Positions 1-8,879 of a stretch of 64,000 nt of DNA are shown here, one piece after another. The stretch is from Fen-1298 sp050015675 (GTDB taxonomy: Bacteria; Bacteroidota; Ignavibacteria; UBA10030). The stretch covers positions 124,001 to 188,000 of the forward strand of contig JBEKAY010000001.1 of the NCBI GenBank assembly GCA_050015675.1, given 5' to 3'. Numbering within the stretch: the stretch's first letter is position 1; each line of letters starts with the position of its first letter. Under the pieces are notes generated by a model. That model was not told the DNA's origin, ran no database searches, and worked only from the letters and a program-made list of their open reading frames with translations. The position numbers and the translations under genes are program-made.

Positions 1-852
1 ACAATACTCATTGTCGAAGACAGTCCGACGCAAATACTCATACTTAAGAATCTGCTTGAGAAAAATGATTTTAATGTCGAGCGAGCAGTCGATGGTGAGG
101 CGGCCCTTTCTTGTGTTCGAAAGGGTAAACCAGATCTCATCATCAGTGATATTTTTATGCCAAAGATGGACGGTTATGAACTTTGCCAAGCTCTCAAGCA
201 GGATTCTCGTCTCAGGTCAATACCGGTTATATTGCTCACCACTATGTCAGCTTCAGAGAGTATCGTCAAAGCACTGAATACCGGCGCCGATTATTTTATC
301 CCGAAACCATACGATGAGAATTACCTCATTTCAAAAATAAAATCCATTCTCGCAACAAAGGATTTGAACGAAAATCTTGATTACAAAGAAACAATGGAAG
401 TCGTGGTAGATGGTATAAGGCATACGGTTACTTCAAACCGTCAGCAGATTTTGAATCTGCTTTTATCCACGTACGATGCCGTGGTTCAGAAAAACAATGA
501 ACTCGATGAGACACAGAAGAAGCTCCACGAGACGCAGGCTCAATTAATCGAGAGTCAACGCCTTGCGGCGATTGCAGAAGTTGTGAGTACTATATGCCAC
601 GAAATTAATAATCCTCTCACAGCAGTTATGGTACCTCTGCAATCACGCTTACGGCATGACCTGCCGGAAAATTATAGAAAGGATTTTGAAGGATGGCTAG
701 AAATGCTTAATAGAATATCCGTTGTCGTTAAGAAACTGTCGGGGTTAAAGACATCCCAAACGATTTCGGCTGGCGGAGAGTTCAAGATGATAGATCTTTC
801 ATTAGAAAAAAATATTTCTTCCTGCAAGGATAAAGATATCGATAAAAAATAG
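1..852 (+). CDS. Response regulator with HisKA domain, no ATPase domain (5' partial)
   Basis: The reading frame is open from the first base, so the gene starts outside the window; 283 residues are visible. Residues 1-115 form a CheY-like receiver: acidic VEDS near residue 5, phospho-acceptor Asp50 (ISDIFMPKMDGYE), Thr80 and Lys102 (IPKPYDE). A helical linker with heptad character (about 150-185) leads to a HisKA-type dimerisation helix with the H-box CHEINNPLT (His200). The protein then ends about 80 residues later without the N, G1 and G2 boxes of a HATPase domain. Seen: receiver plus phospho-acceptor helix. Inferred: it receives or passes on phosphate rather than autophosphorylating by itself, or the ATPase part was lost. 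Sensor kinases with this order normally continue for another 150 residues. Confidence 0.85.
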   Translation, partial: TILIVEDSPTQILILKNLLEKNDFNVERAVDGEAALSCVRKGKPDLIISDIFMPKMDGYELCQALKQDSRLRSIPVILLTTMSASESIVKALNTGADYFIPKPYDENYLISKIKSILATKDLNENLDYKETMEVVVDGIRHTVTSNRQQILNLLLSTYDAVVQKNNELDETQKKLHETQAQLIESQRLAAIAEVVSTICHEINNPLTAVMVPLQSRLRHDLPENYRKDFEGWLEMLNRISVVVKKLSGLKTSQTISAGGEFKMIDLSLEKNISSCKDKDIDKK

Positions 853-888
853 TATGATTTTACCTGAGAAATCCATTTTATTCCATTG

Positions 889-1020
889 ATGTTTATACAG
901 TTCCTCCGTTTTACTAATGAAGATGTGTATAAAAAAATCGATGGTGTGTGTCAGACTGTTTATAATAAAATTGAAGAGGTTGCGATAGTGAAGGGAAAAT
1001 GCTGGACTGAACAATATTGA
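889..1020 (+). CDS. Possible small ORF or gene remnant (43 aa)
   Basis: ATG-initiated frame of 43 codons in the gap between the receiver/HisKA gene and amrS. The product has an ordinary mixed composition (NEDVYKKIDGVCQTVYNK in the middle, ending KCWTEQY) rather than a low-complexity shadow. It lies in the same frame as the upstream gene, separated from it by two stops, so it could be a remnant of a longer C-terminus. There is no clear ribosome site. I do not recognise it. Confidence 0.25.
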   Translation: MFIQFLRFTNEDVYKKIDGVCQTVYNKIEEVAIVKGKCWTEQY

Positions 1021-1029
1021 TGGAAAACA

Positions 1030-2163
1030 ATGAAACAAAATAGTATTTCCAAGCGTGAATTTCTCCGTCAGTGCACTTTCTGTGCCGGTGGACTTGCCCT
1101 CGGCGCATACAGACCGAATTGGTTTTCACTTCCATCGAACAACGATTTAGGAAAATGGAGCAAGGAAGCGCTCTTCTACACAAAGACTGCTGATGGGTTA
1201 CAGTGTGAAAAATGTCCGCAAGGCTGCTTGTTGAACGACGGCGATGTCGGTTTTTGTAGAAGCCGCGTTGCGAGCAATGGAAAAATGTATACCATCGCTT
1301 ATGGTAATCCATGTGCCGTGCATATCGATCCAATCGAGAAGAAACCGTTCTTCCATTTTCTGCCTGCGACACGCGCGTTTTCCATCGCCGTCGCAGGATG
1401 CAATTTCCGGTGTCTCAATTGTCAAAACTGGCAAATCTCACAAGTGAGTCCTAAAGAATCCGACAATGTTGACTTGATGCCGGAAGAAGTTGTCAAAGCG
1501 TGCATTCATTCCGGTTCTGAATCCATTGCATACACGTACTCCGAACCGACAACATTTTACGAGTACGCATGCGATACAGCAAAACTTGCACACAATAAAA
1601 AGATCCGTAACTTGTGGAAGTCGAATGGATACATGAACGAAAAACCTTTGCGGCAATTGTGCAAGGTGCTCGATGCGGCAAATATCGATCTGAAAATATT
1701 CGATGAAGAAATTTATAAAAAGCTCAGCTCTGGTAAACTAGCGCCTGTGCTCAGGACGTTACAAGTGCTTCGTGAAGAAGGTGTCTGGCTCGAGATCACC
1801 AATCTTGTCATTCCAACGTGGACAGATAATTTCGATACTATCAAACGAATGTGTGAGTGGCTGTGCACCAACGGCTTGTCCGATGCGCCGCTGCACTTCA
1901 GCCGGTTCACGCCGCTGTACAAACTCAACCAGCTTCCCTCCACGCCGACCGCGACATTAGAAAAAGCCTACGACATTGCATCGAAGTCGGGGATACAGTA
2001 TATTTATTTAGGGAACGTTGCAGGCCATTGGGCAGAAAACACCCTTTGTTACAAGTGCAAGAAGATCATCGTCGAACGAAGCGCGTTCACCATCCTTGCC
2101 AATCACATTGTAAAAGGGAAGTGCAAGTTCTGCGGAGAAAAAATCCCCGGGGTCTGGAGTTAA
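1030..2163 (+). CDS. amrS: AmmeMemoRadiSam system radical SAM enzyme (AmrS)
   Basis: A 377-residue radical SAM protein of the family annotated as AmrS, related to pyruvate formate-lyase activating enzymes. The 4Fe-4S/SAM motif CxxxCxxC is C124-N-F-R-C128-L-N-C131. Upstream is the family's N-terminal cysteine block (C59, C62, C66, C76) followed by GNPCAVHIDPIEKKPFFHF, and the C-terminus carries two more CxxC pairs (CYKC and CKFC), probably metal-binding. The first 30 residues (KREFLRQCTFCAGGLALGA) look like an export or membrane-anchor segment. In many genomes this enzyme is found with MEMO1- and AMMECR1-domain proteins; neither is next to it here. The substrate of the family is not known to me. 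Start: ATG preceded by GATGGAAAACA, a weak ribosome site. Confidence 0.9.
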   Translation: MKQNSISKREFLRQCTFCAGGLALGAYRPNWFSLPSNNDLGKWSKEALFYTKTADGLQCEKCPQGCLLNDGDVGFCRSRVASNGKMYTIAYGNPCAVHIDPIEKKPFFHFLPATRAFSIAVAGCNFRCLNCQNWQISQVSPKESDNVDLMPEEVVKACIHSGSESIAYTYSEPTTFYEYACDTAKLAHNKKIRNLWKSNGYMNEKPLRQLCKVLDAANIDLKIFDEEIYKKLSSGKLAPVLRTLQVLREEGVWLEITNLVIPTWTDNFDTIKRMCEWLCTNGLSDAPLHFSRFTPLYKLNQLPSTPTATLEKAYDIASKSGIQYIYLGNVAGHWAENTLCYKCKKIIVERSAFTILANHIVKGKCKFCGEKIPGVWS

Positions 2164-2287
2164 TCAGGTTTTTTTCTATCTTTCATATATGTCAAAATCA
2201 CCGAGCCGCAAAGGAATATATAGGTTTTTCTCTTGGCGCACCTTGGCGTCTTAGCGGTTTATATTTCTTTGAAGAAAGGATTTACAA

Positions 2288-3214
2288 ATGGCAACACCTG
2301 AATTAGTTTTTTTTGACGGCAAGATAGTTCCATATAGTGAAGCGAAAGTTGGCGTGCTGACGCACGGATTGAATTACGGCACAGGTATTTTCGGCGGTAT
2401 CCGCGGCTACTGGAATGATGAGGAGAAACAGATGTTTGTCTTCCGCCCGCTCGACCATTACAAGCGCTTTCTTGATTCCACAAAACTGCTGCGGATGGAG
2501 CTTCCGTACACCAAAGAAAGTTTGACAGAAGCGACGCTTGAGCTCATCCGAAAACAAAATTTTCGAGAGAATGTCTATATTCGCCCGCTGGCATTTTATG
2601 GCGACGAGATCATCGGTGTGCGGCTGCATAACCTTACACCGCGGCTCTCGATTGCTGCTGTTCCATTCGGACGTTACATAGAGCAGGAAGAAGGTGCGCA
2701 CGTAACGATTTCCTCCTGGTGGCGTGTGGAGGACAATATGATTCCTGCGCGCGGGAAGATCGTTGGTGCGTACGTTAACTCCGCGCTCTCCAAAACCGAT
2801 GCGCAGCTTTCTGGGTTTGACGAAGCAATTGTATTGAGCCAGAATGGCCACGTCTCCGAAGGTTCTGCCGAAAACATTTTTATGGTGAAGAACGGCGTAT
2901 TCATAACGCCGCCGGTGACGGATAATATTTTAGAAGGCATTGTGCGTCGTACGTTCATACAGTTGATACAGGACGAATTGGGAATGGAGGTGCAGGAACG
3001 CTCCATCGACCGGACGGAATTGTTCCTTGCGGATGAACTCTTTTTTGGTGGAACCGGCGTTCAATTGGTTTCTATAACAAAAATCGACCACCGCCTCATT
3101 GCTGACGGAAAGATGGGACCACTCACGCTAAAATTACGCGATGTATTTTTTGATGTTGTGTTCGGTAGAGCTGCAAAGTATCGCAACTGGTGCATGCCTG
3201 CGTATAAGAAATAG
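2288..3214 (+). CDS. ilvE: Branched-chain amino acid aminotransferase
   Basis: A 308-residue fold-type IV PLP enzyme, full family length, catalysing transamination between Leu/Ile/Val and 2-oxoglutarate in the cytoplasm. Landmarks: HGLNYGTGIFGGIRGY near the N-terminus, YIRPLAFYG (about 97-105), the Schiff-base lysine K157 in RGKIVGAYVNS, and the cofactor-binding run EGSAENIFMVKNG followed by TPP and ILEGIVRR. The start is supported by GAAAGGA seven bases upstream of the ATG. It sits alone between amrS and a membrane protein, and an intrinsic terminator follows its stop codon, so it is probably a single-gene unit. A related D-amino-acid or 4-amino-4-deoxychorismate lyase role is less likely given the conserved GAYVNS and EGSAEN motifs. 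Confidence 0.93.
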   Translation: MATPELVFFDGKIVPYSEAKVGVLTHGLNYGTGIFGGIRGYWNDEEKQMFVFRPLDHYKRFLDSTKLLRMELPYTKESLTEATLELIRKQNFRENVYIRPLAFYGDEIIGVRLHNLTPRLSIAAVPFGRYIEQEEGAHVTISSWWRVEDNMIPARGKIVGAYVNSALSKTDAQLSGFDEAIVLSQNGHVSEGSAENIFMVKNGVFITPPVTDNILEGIVRRTFIQLIQDELGMEVQERSIDRTELFLADELFFGGTGVQLVSITKIDHRLIADGKMGPLTLKLRDVFFDVVFGRAAKYRNWCMPAYKK

Positions 3215-3243
3215 TAATGGGATTGATTCACAAAACACTTCGG

Positions 3244-3280
3244 AAGCCCGGGAGTAACATGCTCATCGGGCTTTTGTTTT
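3244..3280 (+). terminator. Intrinsic terminator after ilvE
   Basis: Stem AAGCCCG (3244-3250) pairs with CGGGCTT (3267-3273), with a 16-nt loop, and is followed by TTTGTTTT. It lies 30 bases after the ilvE stop. It overlaps the beginning of the next reading frame, and the loop contains GGAG and an ATG. Confidence 0.7.
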
Positions 3281-5535
3281 CTAAAACAGATTCAAATATT
3301 TCACGTTTAAAACAAGTATCTCTTTTTTACATTGGCTTCGCTTCAATCCTCTCGCAGATTCTTCTTATTCGGGAATTCCTCGTTAGCTTCTACGGCAACG
3401 AATTGAGCATCGGAATCATTTTCGCGTGTTGGTTGGTGTGGATTGGTCTTGGCAGTGCGCTCGGAAATGTTGTCGTCAAGCATCATCAAAATGTCTCCCG
3501 CCTTTTTCTTGTTATGATTGCCATAACGCCTCTCATAACATTAATACAAATTCTCGCGGTGAAATTTGTTCGCGTATTTCTCCACACAACGACGGGTGAA
3601 TTTCTTTCAATGCTTGACTTGCTTGGATTCTCATTTATTGTTCTTAGTATCGGATGTGTTTTATGGGGTTTGCTCTTCACGCTAGGCGCTAAGTCGTTGA
3701 CTTTAGAAAAGAATGAAATATGGTTTGGTGTGAACAAAGCATATGTGCTTGAATCACTCGGAAGCGTTGTTGGCGGACTATTGTATTCGTTCGTTTTTAC
3801 TACACTGTTTTCGTCACTGCAGATCGTCTTTCTCATTATTATCATTGCCTGGGGTGTGGTGTTTTGGATTGTGTCTTCCCAAAAGAAATGGTTCATGACG
3901 CTTTCCTTAACAGGCATGGTCATTGTTTTTGTTGTTCTGCTCCAGCCCATTCGCTCGCTCGAATATGAAATCACTGTATATCAATGGTCGTTCATCAATG
4001 ATAAGCTGACATTCGTCTGTTCTATCGACACGAAGTATCAGAATCTTTCGTTACTGCGCCTTGAAAATCAACATACACTTTACACAGATGGCCGGCCAGT
4101 TTACAACATCCCCAACAAATACGATGCAGAACTATTTACGCATTCAATTATGATTCATTGTACCGATGCGAAACGTGTGCTTGTTTTGGGTGGTGGATTC
4201 AATGGTGTGTTAATGGAAATTTTAAAATATCCAGTTCAAGAGGTGGAATATGTTGAGATCGATCCTGCACTTCTTCCGTTTGTGGAACCAGTCATGAATA
4301 CTCAGGATCAGCAGGCACTACACGATTCGCGAGTGCACATTGTACTTATGGATGGAAGAGAGTTTCTGCATCGTAAAATGATTTCCTTCGATGTCATTAT
4401 AATGAATGTTGGTGAACCATCGACGGCGAGCTTGAATCGATTCTATACAACAGAATTCTTTCTGCAGTGTTATCAATCCCTCAACGGTAATGGTATTTTC
4501 GCTTTCTCGTTCCCATCGTCCGTCGAATATCTTGCGGATGAATTAAAAGATTTGGATGCTTCTATTTATCAAACATTTAAGCACATCTTCACTAACTCAT
4601 TGGTTATTCCGGGGACCCATGCAGTACTGATCGGGACAACGAGCAGCGCACCGTTAATTTCACAGCCAGATTCTCTTGCTCGGCACTATACAAGAGCCGG
4701 AATTTCCGCTGAATACTTTTCGAAATATATGTTTGAGGAGTTAATGCCGCCTGACCGAATCAAGTTTATTACAAGTACCTTGGAAACCGCAAAGAATGTT
4801 CAAATAAACACCGACAACAATCCTGTGACATATTATTTCGATCTCTTGTTTTGGAATAGATTCCTGCAGGGTAACAATCGGTTCTTTTCATACATTACAC
4901 CCTTTTGGATTTTCGCTGCCGGTGGCGTTGGCTCTGGACTAATGTTACTGATTATTTTATTACGACGGAGGCAACCGGAGAAACAAAAACAAACCGTACT
5001 TGCCGCAATCATTGGTGTCTGTGGAATGACTGGCATGGCACTGAATCTTCTCTTCTTGTTAAACTTTCAGGAGGCATTCGGTTCAATCTATGAAATGGTC
5101 GGTGCTATGATCGCTGCAAACATGCTTGGTCTATCGTTAGGTACGATAGTGATTTCATGGCTTAATAGAAAATATGAACAAAAAACTTTTTTGCTCGTGG
5201 TGCTGATAACACTTATTTGTGTTGTAATTCTCTTGCCAAAACTATTGGATTTTTTATTATTTGCACATCTAATTCCTATCACACTCTTTGTTACAATAGT
5301 GAGCGGTGGATTGATTGGCATGATTTTTGGGCTTGTGAACCGATTGTATCTTCACAGCTCATCAAGCGTGGGAAGTATTTATGCGTTTGATGTGCTCGGC
5401 TCGTCTATAGGCGCACTGACGACATGTTCCATGCTATTGCCGGTGTTAGGAATTCAAGATCTGACACTATTTCTATCTTTATTACTCATGCCTGTTGTAT
5501 TTGCAACTTTATTTCTTCGCAAACAAACAGTATAG
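3259..5535 (+). CDS. Spermidine synthase-like polytopic membrane protein
   Basis: About 758 residues from this ATG. The N-terminal part has about seven hydrophobic helices, beginning SLFYIGFASILSQILLIREF. A cytosolic methyltransferase-fold domain of the spermidine synthase type follows: VLVLGGGFNG nucleotide loop, VEYVEIDP acidic loop, MDGREFL, and NRFYTTEFF in place of the usual DP..PA..LYT. A second group of about seven helices closes the protein. Fused proteins of this build are common in bacteria and are mostly not true spermidine synthases; the substrate is unknown. Two starts are possible: ATG 3217 without a ribosome site, or ATG 3259 with GGAG four bases upstream, which I prefer although both lie in or before the ilvE terminator. 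It is not obviously in an operon. Confidence 0.85.
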   Translation: MLIGLLFSKTDSNISRLKQVSLFYIGFASILSQILLIREFLVSFYGNELSIGIIFACWLVWIGLGSALGNVVVKHHQNVSRLFLVMIAITPLITLIQILAVKFVRVFLHTTTGEFLSMLDLLGFSFIVLSIGCVLWGLLFTLGAKSLTLEKNEIWFGVNKAYVLESLGSVVGGLLYSFVFTTLFSSLQIVFLIIIIAWGVVFWIVSSQKKWFMTLSLTGMVIVFVVLLQPIRSLEYEITVYQWSFINDKLTFVCSIDTKYQNLSLLRLENQHTLYTDGRPVYNIPNKYDAELFTHSIMIHCTDAKRVLVLGGGFNGVLMEILKYPVQEVEYVEIDPALLPFVEPVMNTQDQQALHDSRVHIVLMDGREFLHRKMISFDVIIMNVGEPSTASLNRFYTTEFFLQCYQSLNGNGIFAFSFPSSVEYLADELKDLDASIYQTFKHIFTNSLVIPGTHAVLIGTTSSAPLISQPDSLARHYTRAGISAEYFSKYMFEELMPPDRIKFITSTLETAKNVQINTDNNPVTYYFDLLFWNRFLQGNNRFFSYITPFWIFAAGGVGSGLMLLIILLRRRQPEKQKQTVLAAIIGVCGMTGMALNLLFLLNFQEAFGSIYEMVGAMIAANMLGLSLGTIVISWLNRKYEQKTFLLVVLITLICVVILLPKLLDFLLFAHLIPITLFVTIVSGGLIGMIFGLVNRLYLHSSSSVGSIYAFDVLGSSIGALTTCSMLLPVLGIQDLTLFLSLLLMPVVFATLFLRKQTV

Positions 5536-5614
5536 AAGTAAATCTCTACATAGAAAATAATAATTATCGGATAGAAGCTAAGTTAAAGAAATCATTTGTA
5601 ATAGGAGCTTCTTC

Positions 5615-6736
5615 TTAATGCAACAAAGGTAGTAATTGTTTGTCAAATTGCGGCAGAGTTCCATCGCGAAGGCATGCTTGTATGTATGTTGAAATAAACG
5701 AGCGGCTTCCAGTCATTAATGTTGCGGTCATCGCGGGTCTTCCGAGGCGCTTATCGATCTCGTACGCCATGCGCATACCGGCAGTGGCGCCGTAGTTACC
5801 TTCGAACGAACCTGAAAGGTTGGCATTCATCATTAATTCTTGTGCTCGGGAGCGAGTTAAATTCGGCGAAGACATTTCTAATAGAACACGATTCAGCATT
5901 TCCACTGCTCGCGCGGTAGCATCAAACCATTGCCGGGAAGGAGTTCTATCTCCGATATGAGTTTGCAGGGAAAGATAGTACGCTATGCCTTCATTCTGCA
6001 CTACCTCCAATAATTGTTCTGCTACATTTTTTGCTTTTGTCGAGTCTGGCAAAGATTTTTGTAAAACGGAGAACGCGGCATGAAAACATTCATGCGCTGT
6101 CGTGCTCAACACTTCAATAAACTGAGCTTCCACATTGTTCGGTCCTTCAATAATGCGAGCCAGATTGACGACGATGATAGGCTCGCCTTTTTCTTCACTA
6201 ACAAAAGTTGGAACATCGTAATTCCAAATGACGTGCCGCATAAAGGCAGAGGCACGTTCGTTTCCTATCACAACGAAGTACACGGAAAATCTGGTAGAGA
6301 TTTTTGCTTGTTCAGGAAAGAACGATGCGATAGTTGCAACGATACGGCGATCCAGCTGCCGGCGCTTGATTTCTAAAAGAAGCTTCCGGAGCTCCGGTAT
6401 ATGGTTCTTCGCAGGCGAGAAACCATACACATCACTTTCAAATCTTGTATTATTCCTTGCCAGTTCAAGCTGCTGGCGGAAGTCGTCGTCGGTTTTTTCT
6501 GTGCGCGCAAGCATGACACTTGTTGCCGCTGCAAGTTGATTGCCGCGAAGTTCTGCAACATACTTTGTGTTTCCGGTGCGGTAGTCAAAATAATCTAACA
6601 CTTGTTCGGCGGCACTGTAATCAACACCGAGCGAGAAATCGATGTTTGGATTTGTCTGTGAACATAAAGTGAGTGGCAGAATGAATATAAGTCCAAAATA
6701 TACAATAAAAATGGCGTTGGGCTTTGAATGGTACAT
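5615..6736 (-). CDS. Exported HExxH zinc peptidase (DUF5700-like)
   Basis: 373 residues with a hydrophobic signal segment (AIFIVYFGLIFILPLTLCSQ) ending at a cysteine that may be a lipobox. The middle has a gluzincin-type zinc motif STTAHECFHAAF, with a downstream EGIAYYLS segment that can supply the third ligand. This fits the putative zinc peptidases grouped as DUF5700, a family frequent in Bacteroidota; no substrate is known. The reading frame extends 20 codons further upstream, but the start here has AGAGG nine bases before the ATG and gives a normal signal peptide. It is convergent with the spermidine synthase-like gene and divergent from the Gfo/Idh gene. Confidence 0.75.
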   Translation of the reverse strand: MYHSKPNAIFIVYFGLIFILPLTLCSQTNPNIDFSLGVDYSAAEQVLDYFDYRTGNTKYVAELRGNQLAAATSVMLARTEKTDDDFRQQLELARNNTRFESDVYGFSPAKNHIPELRKLLLEIKRRQLDRRIVATIASFFPEQAKISTRFSVYFVVIGNERASAFMRHVIWNYDVPTFVSEEKGEPIIVVNLARIIEGPNNVEAQFIEVLSTTAHECFHAAFSVLQKSLPDSTKAKNVAEQLLEVVQNEGIAYYLSLQTHIGDRTPSRQWFDATARAVEMLNRVLLEMSSPNLTRSRAQELMMNANLSGSFEGNYGATAGMRMAYEIDKRLGRPAMTATLMTGSRSFISTYIQACLRDGTLPQFDKQLLPLLH

Positions 6737-6954
6737 ATAATTTGACCTCTGATAGAAAACTATTATAAAGATACGGGGAAAGGATAAGCTTGTCAAACCA
6801 ATGCTAATCTCAGAGTTCCAAACTTATGATTGTATTCACAATTCTTTTAAGGGATTGTTTTAACAAGAGTGTGTTTCAATTTCTATGAAATATGGCTATG
6901 TTTCTCCTATAAAAGAAATATTAGCTTGTTCATTAACTCAAAGTGTGCATATAT

Positions 6955-8004
6955 ATGGATCGCACAATCATTGTTGGAATCGCATCTTTTGGAATGTCGG
7001 GAAAAATATTTCATGCACCGCTTCTTGCACACCATAAAAATTTTAAGATAAAACGAATTATAGAACGAACCAGGAACGAAGCACAAAAATTATACCCCGA
7101 TGTCATCGTCTCACGTTCCATTGAAGATTTACTGCAAGACAATGAGATTGAATTAATTGTGGTCAATACTCCAGACCAAATGCATTTTGAGCATACTAAA
7201 AAATGCCTCGAAACCGACAAACATGTGATCGTCGAAAAGCCATTCACAATCACTGTTGAGGAGGGGGAAACATTAATCGATCTTGCCCGGCAAAAAGGAA
7301 AAATTCTCAGCGTTTTCCAGAATCGGCGATGGGATGGAGATTTTCTCACCGTTCAGCGCATTGTGAAAGAGCAGATGCTTGGAAGGCTTGTCGATTATGA
7401 AGCGCACTATGATCGTTACAGGAATTATATTCAAACGGATTCTTGGAAAGAACAGTCTGCGTCTGGTACGGGAATACTCTTCAATCTTGGTACGCATATG
7501 ATCGATCAGGCGCTTGTACTATTCGGCATGCCAGTTGCTGTGACAGCGCTCCTCAAAATAATGAGGACAGGCAGCAAGGTTGATGATTGGTATGATATCC
7601 GATTACATTATCCAAATGTGAATGTCAATTTGAAATCAAGTCTTTTAGTGCGAGAACCGGGGCCGCGGTACATTCTTCACGGAACGTGCGGTTCATTTTT
7701 AAAATGGGGACTTGACCCGCAGGAAGAAGCATTAAAACAAGGGATGAATCCGAACAATCCCAATTGGGGAAAAGAATCACAAGAGTGGTGGGGATTATTA
7801 AATATAGAAAAAGATAATAAACAGTTCAGAGAGAAGTACGAAACATTGCCCGGGAATTACAGTGCGTTCTACGACAACATCTTTAAAAGCATAACCCATG
7901 GAACAGAATTGGCGGTGAAACCGGAAGAAGCTTTAGATGTAATTCAAATTATTGATGCGGTCAAAAAAAGTAGCACTCAACAAAAAACAATAATGGTAGT
8001 GTAA
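6955..8004 (+). CDS. Gfo/Idh/MocA family NAD(P)-dependent oxidoreductase (YdgJ-like)
   Basis: 349 residues. The N-terminal Rossmann domain starts TIIVGIASFGMSGKIFHAP and contains the family motif HVIVEKPF with its conserved lysine. The C-terminal alpha/beta domain begins near FQNRRWDGDFLTVQ and includes GILFNLGTHMIDQALVLFG, with the histidine of the catalytic region. The FHAPL, FxNRRWDxDFLT and GxHxIDQAL segments are those of the E. coli YdgJ type. It probably reduces or oxidises a sugar or cyclitol; the substrate cannot be read from sequence. ATG 6943 lies four codons upstream in frame; ATG 6955 matches family N-termini better. Neither has a clear ribosome site. It is monocistronic. Confidence 0.88.
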   Translation: MDRTIIVGIASFGMSGKIFHAPLLAHHKNFKIKRIIERTRNEAQKLYPDVIVSRSIEDLLQDNEIELIVVNTPDQMHFEHTKKCLETDKHVIVEKPFTITVEEGETLIDLARQKGKILSVFQNRRWDGDFLTVQRIVKEQMLGRLVDYEAHYDRYRNYIQTDSWKEQSASGTGILFNLGTHMIDQALVLFGMPVAVTALLKIMRTGSKVDDWYDIRLHYPNVNVNLKSSLLVREPGPRYILHGTCGSFLKWGLDPQEEALKQGMNPNNPNWGKESQEWWGLLNIEKDNKQFREKYETLPGNYSAFYDNIFKSITHGTELAVKPEEALDVIQIIDAVKKSSTQQKTIMVV

Positions 8005-8050
8005 AAAACCTTCCCTTATAATTTTGTAATATCTCTTGTCGCCATCTTCT

Positions 8051-8701
8051 TTACCGGATAATCTTGAAGTTAAAGTTAGGACTTTGATATTTTCCCATCA
8101 ACACTATCCAAATTGGAAGCAGCATCTCTGTTGCCCGTGCTGTAGTAATGTCGCCAAGATCAATAACAGATTTCCAGCCGAACCAATCTCTTAGAATCTC
8201 TACTACCTTTGCTTTTGCGCCGGCATCGTTTCCACTGATGAAAATATCATGATTTCCATTGGCTACAAGTTCAGGATTTACCATGAGATTGCAATTTATG
8301 GTGTTAAGCGTTTTGACAACTTTTGCATCCGGAAATGTGCGTTGTATTTGTTCGCCAAGCGAATCGGTATTGCAAACCGCGAGTGAAGGAGGCATGCCCT
8401 TGGAGAAATCAAGAGCATTGGCAACATCAACAAGAATTTTATTTTTGAGATTACTTGCGCCTGCAAGATTCAACGCTTCTATAGAAGAGACGCCGTGCGT
8501 ACAGTTAAACACAATCTCGCCAAATGCAGCAGCATCGGTGAAGTTTCCCTGCGAAGCATGAATTCCATTGTTTTGTGCCCAAGCAACTGCCTTTTCATTC
8601 GTCGCTGTGCGCGATCCCATTTTTACATCATGTCCGAGTTGAGTAAGCTTTGTCCCTATTACACTGCCGACCATTCCTGTTCCGAGTATGCCAACCTTCA
8701 T
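8051..8701 (-). CDS. NADPH:F420-reductase-like / NAD(P)-binding oxidoreductase
   Basis: 216 residues with an N-terminal Rossmann motif MKVGILGTGMVGSVIGTKL and the follow-on GHDVKMGSR, in which Arg would favour NADPH. The later segments ILVDVANALDFSKGMPP, VVKTLNTINCNLM and DIFISGNDAGAK are typical of the coenzyme F420-dependent NADP oxidoreductase-like family, many of which do not use F420. No F420 biosynthesis genes are seen here. The start is fixed by AAGGAG eight bases before the ATG; an in-frame ATG nine codons upstream is not used. It stands alone and its substrate is unknown. Confidence 0.85.
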   Translation of the reverse strand: MKVGILGTGMVGSVIGTKLTQLGHDVKMGSRTATNEKAVAWAQNNGIHASQGNFTDAAAFGEIVFNCTHGVSSIEALNLAGASNLKNKILVDVANALDFSKGMPPSLAVCNTDSLGEQIQRTFPDAKVVKTLNTINCNLMVNPELVANGNHDIFISGNDAGAKAKVVEILRDWFGWKSVIDLGDITTARATEMLLPIWIVLMGKYQSPNFNFKIIR

Positions 8702-8879
8702 TTCCCTTCTCCTTGTTGTGTGAACCATAAAATAAATATGATGAAACCTATATAATCAAACACCCGTCCTCATATGTAAGGTTCCACTGGTTTTAAATTT
8801 TGGTTGGATTGTTCAGGCAAGAAGAAAAAATCGTAGTTTTGAAAAACCGTCGAGGTGTAAATATACTGGTGATCATTAC

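Noticed and set aside
802..1372. Minus-strand reading frames over the end of the receiver/HisKA gene and the start of amrS
   Set aside because: They run antisense to well-supported genes, have no ribosome site and no protein character.
3259..5535. Calling this gene speE (true spermidine synthase)
   Set aside because: Large membrane regions on both sides and the altered substrate loop (NRFYT context) mark the fused transporter-like family, whose activity is unknown.
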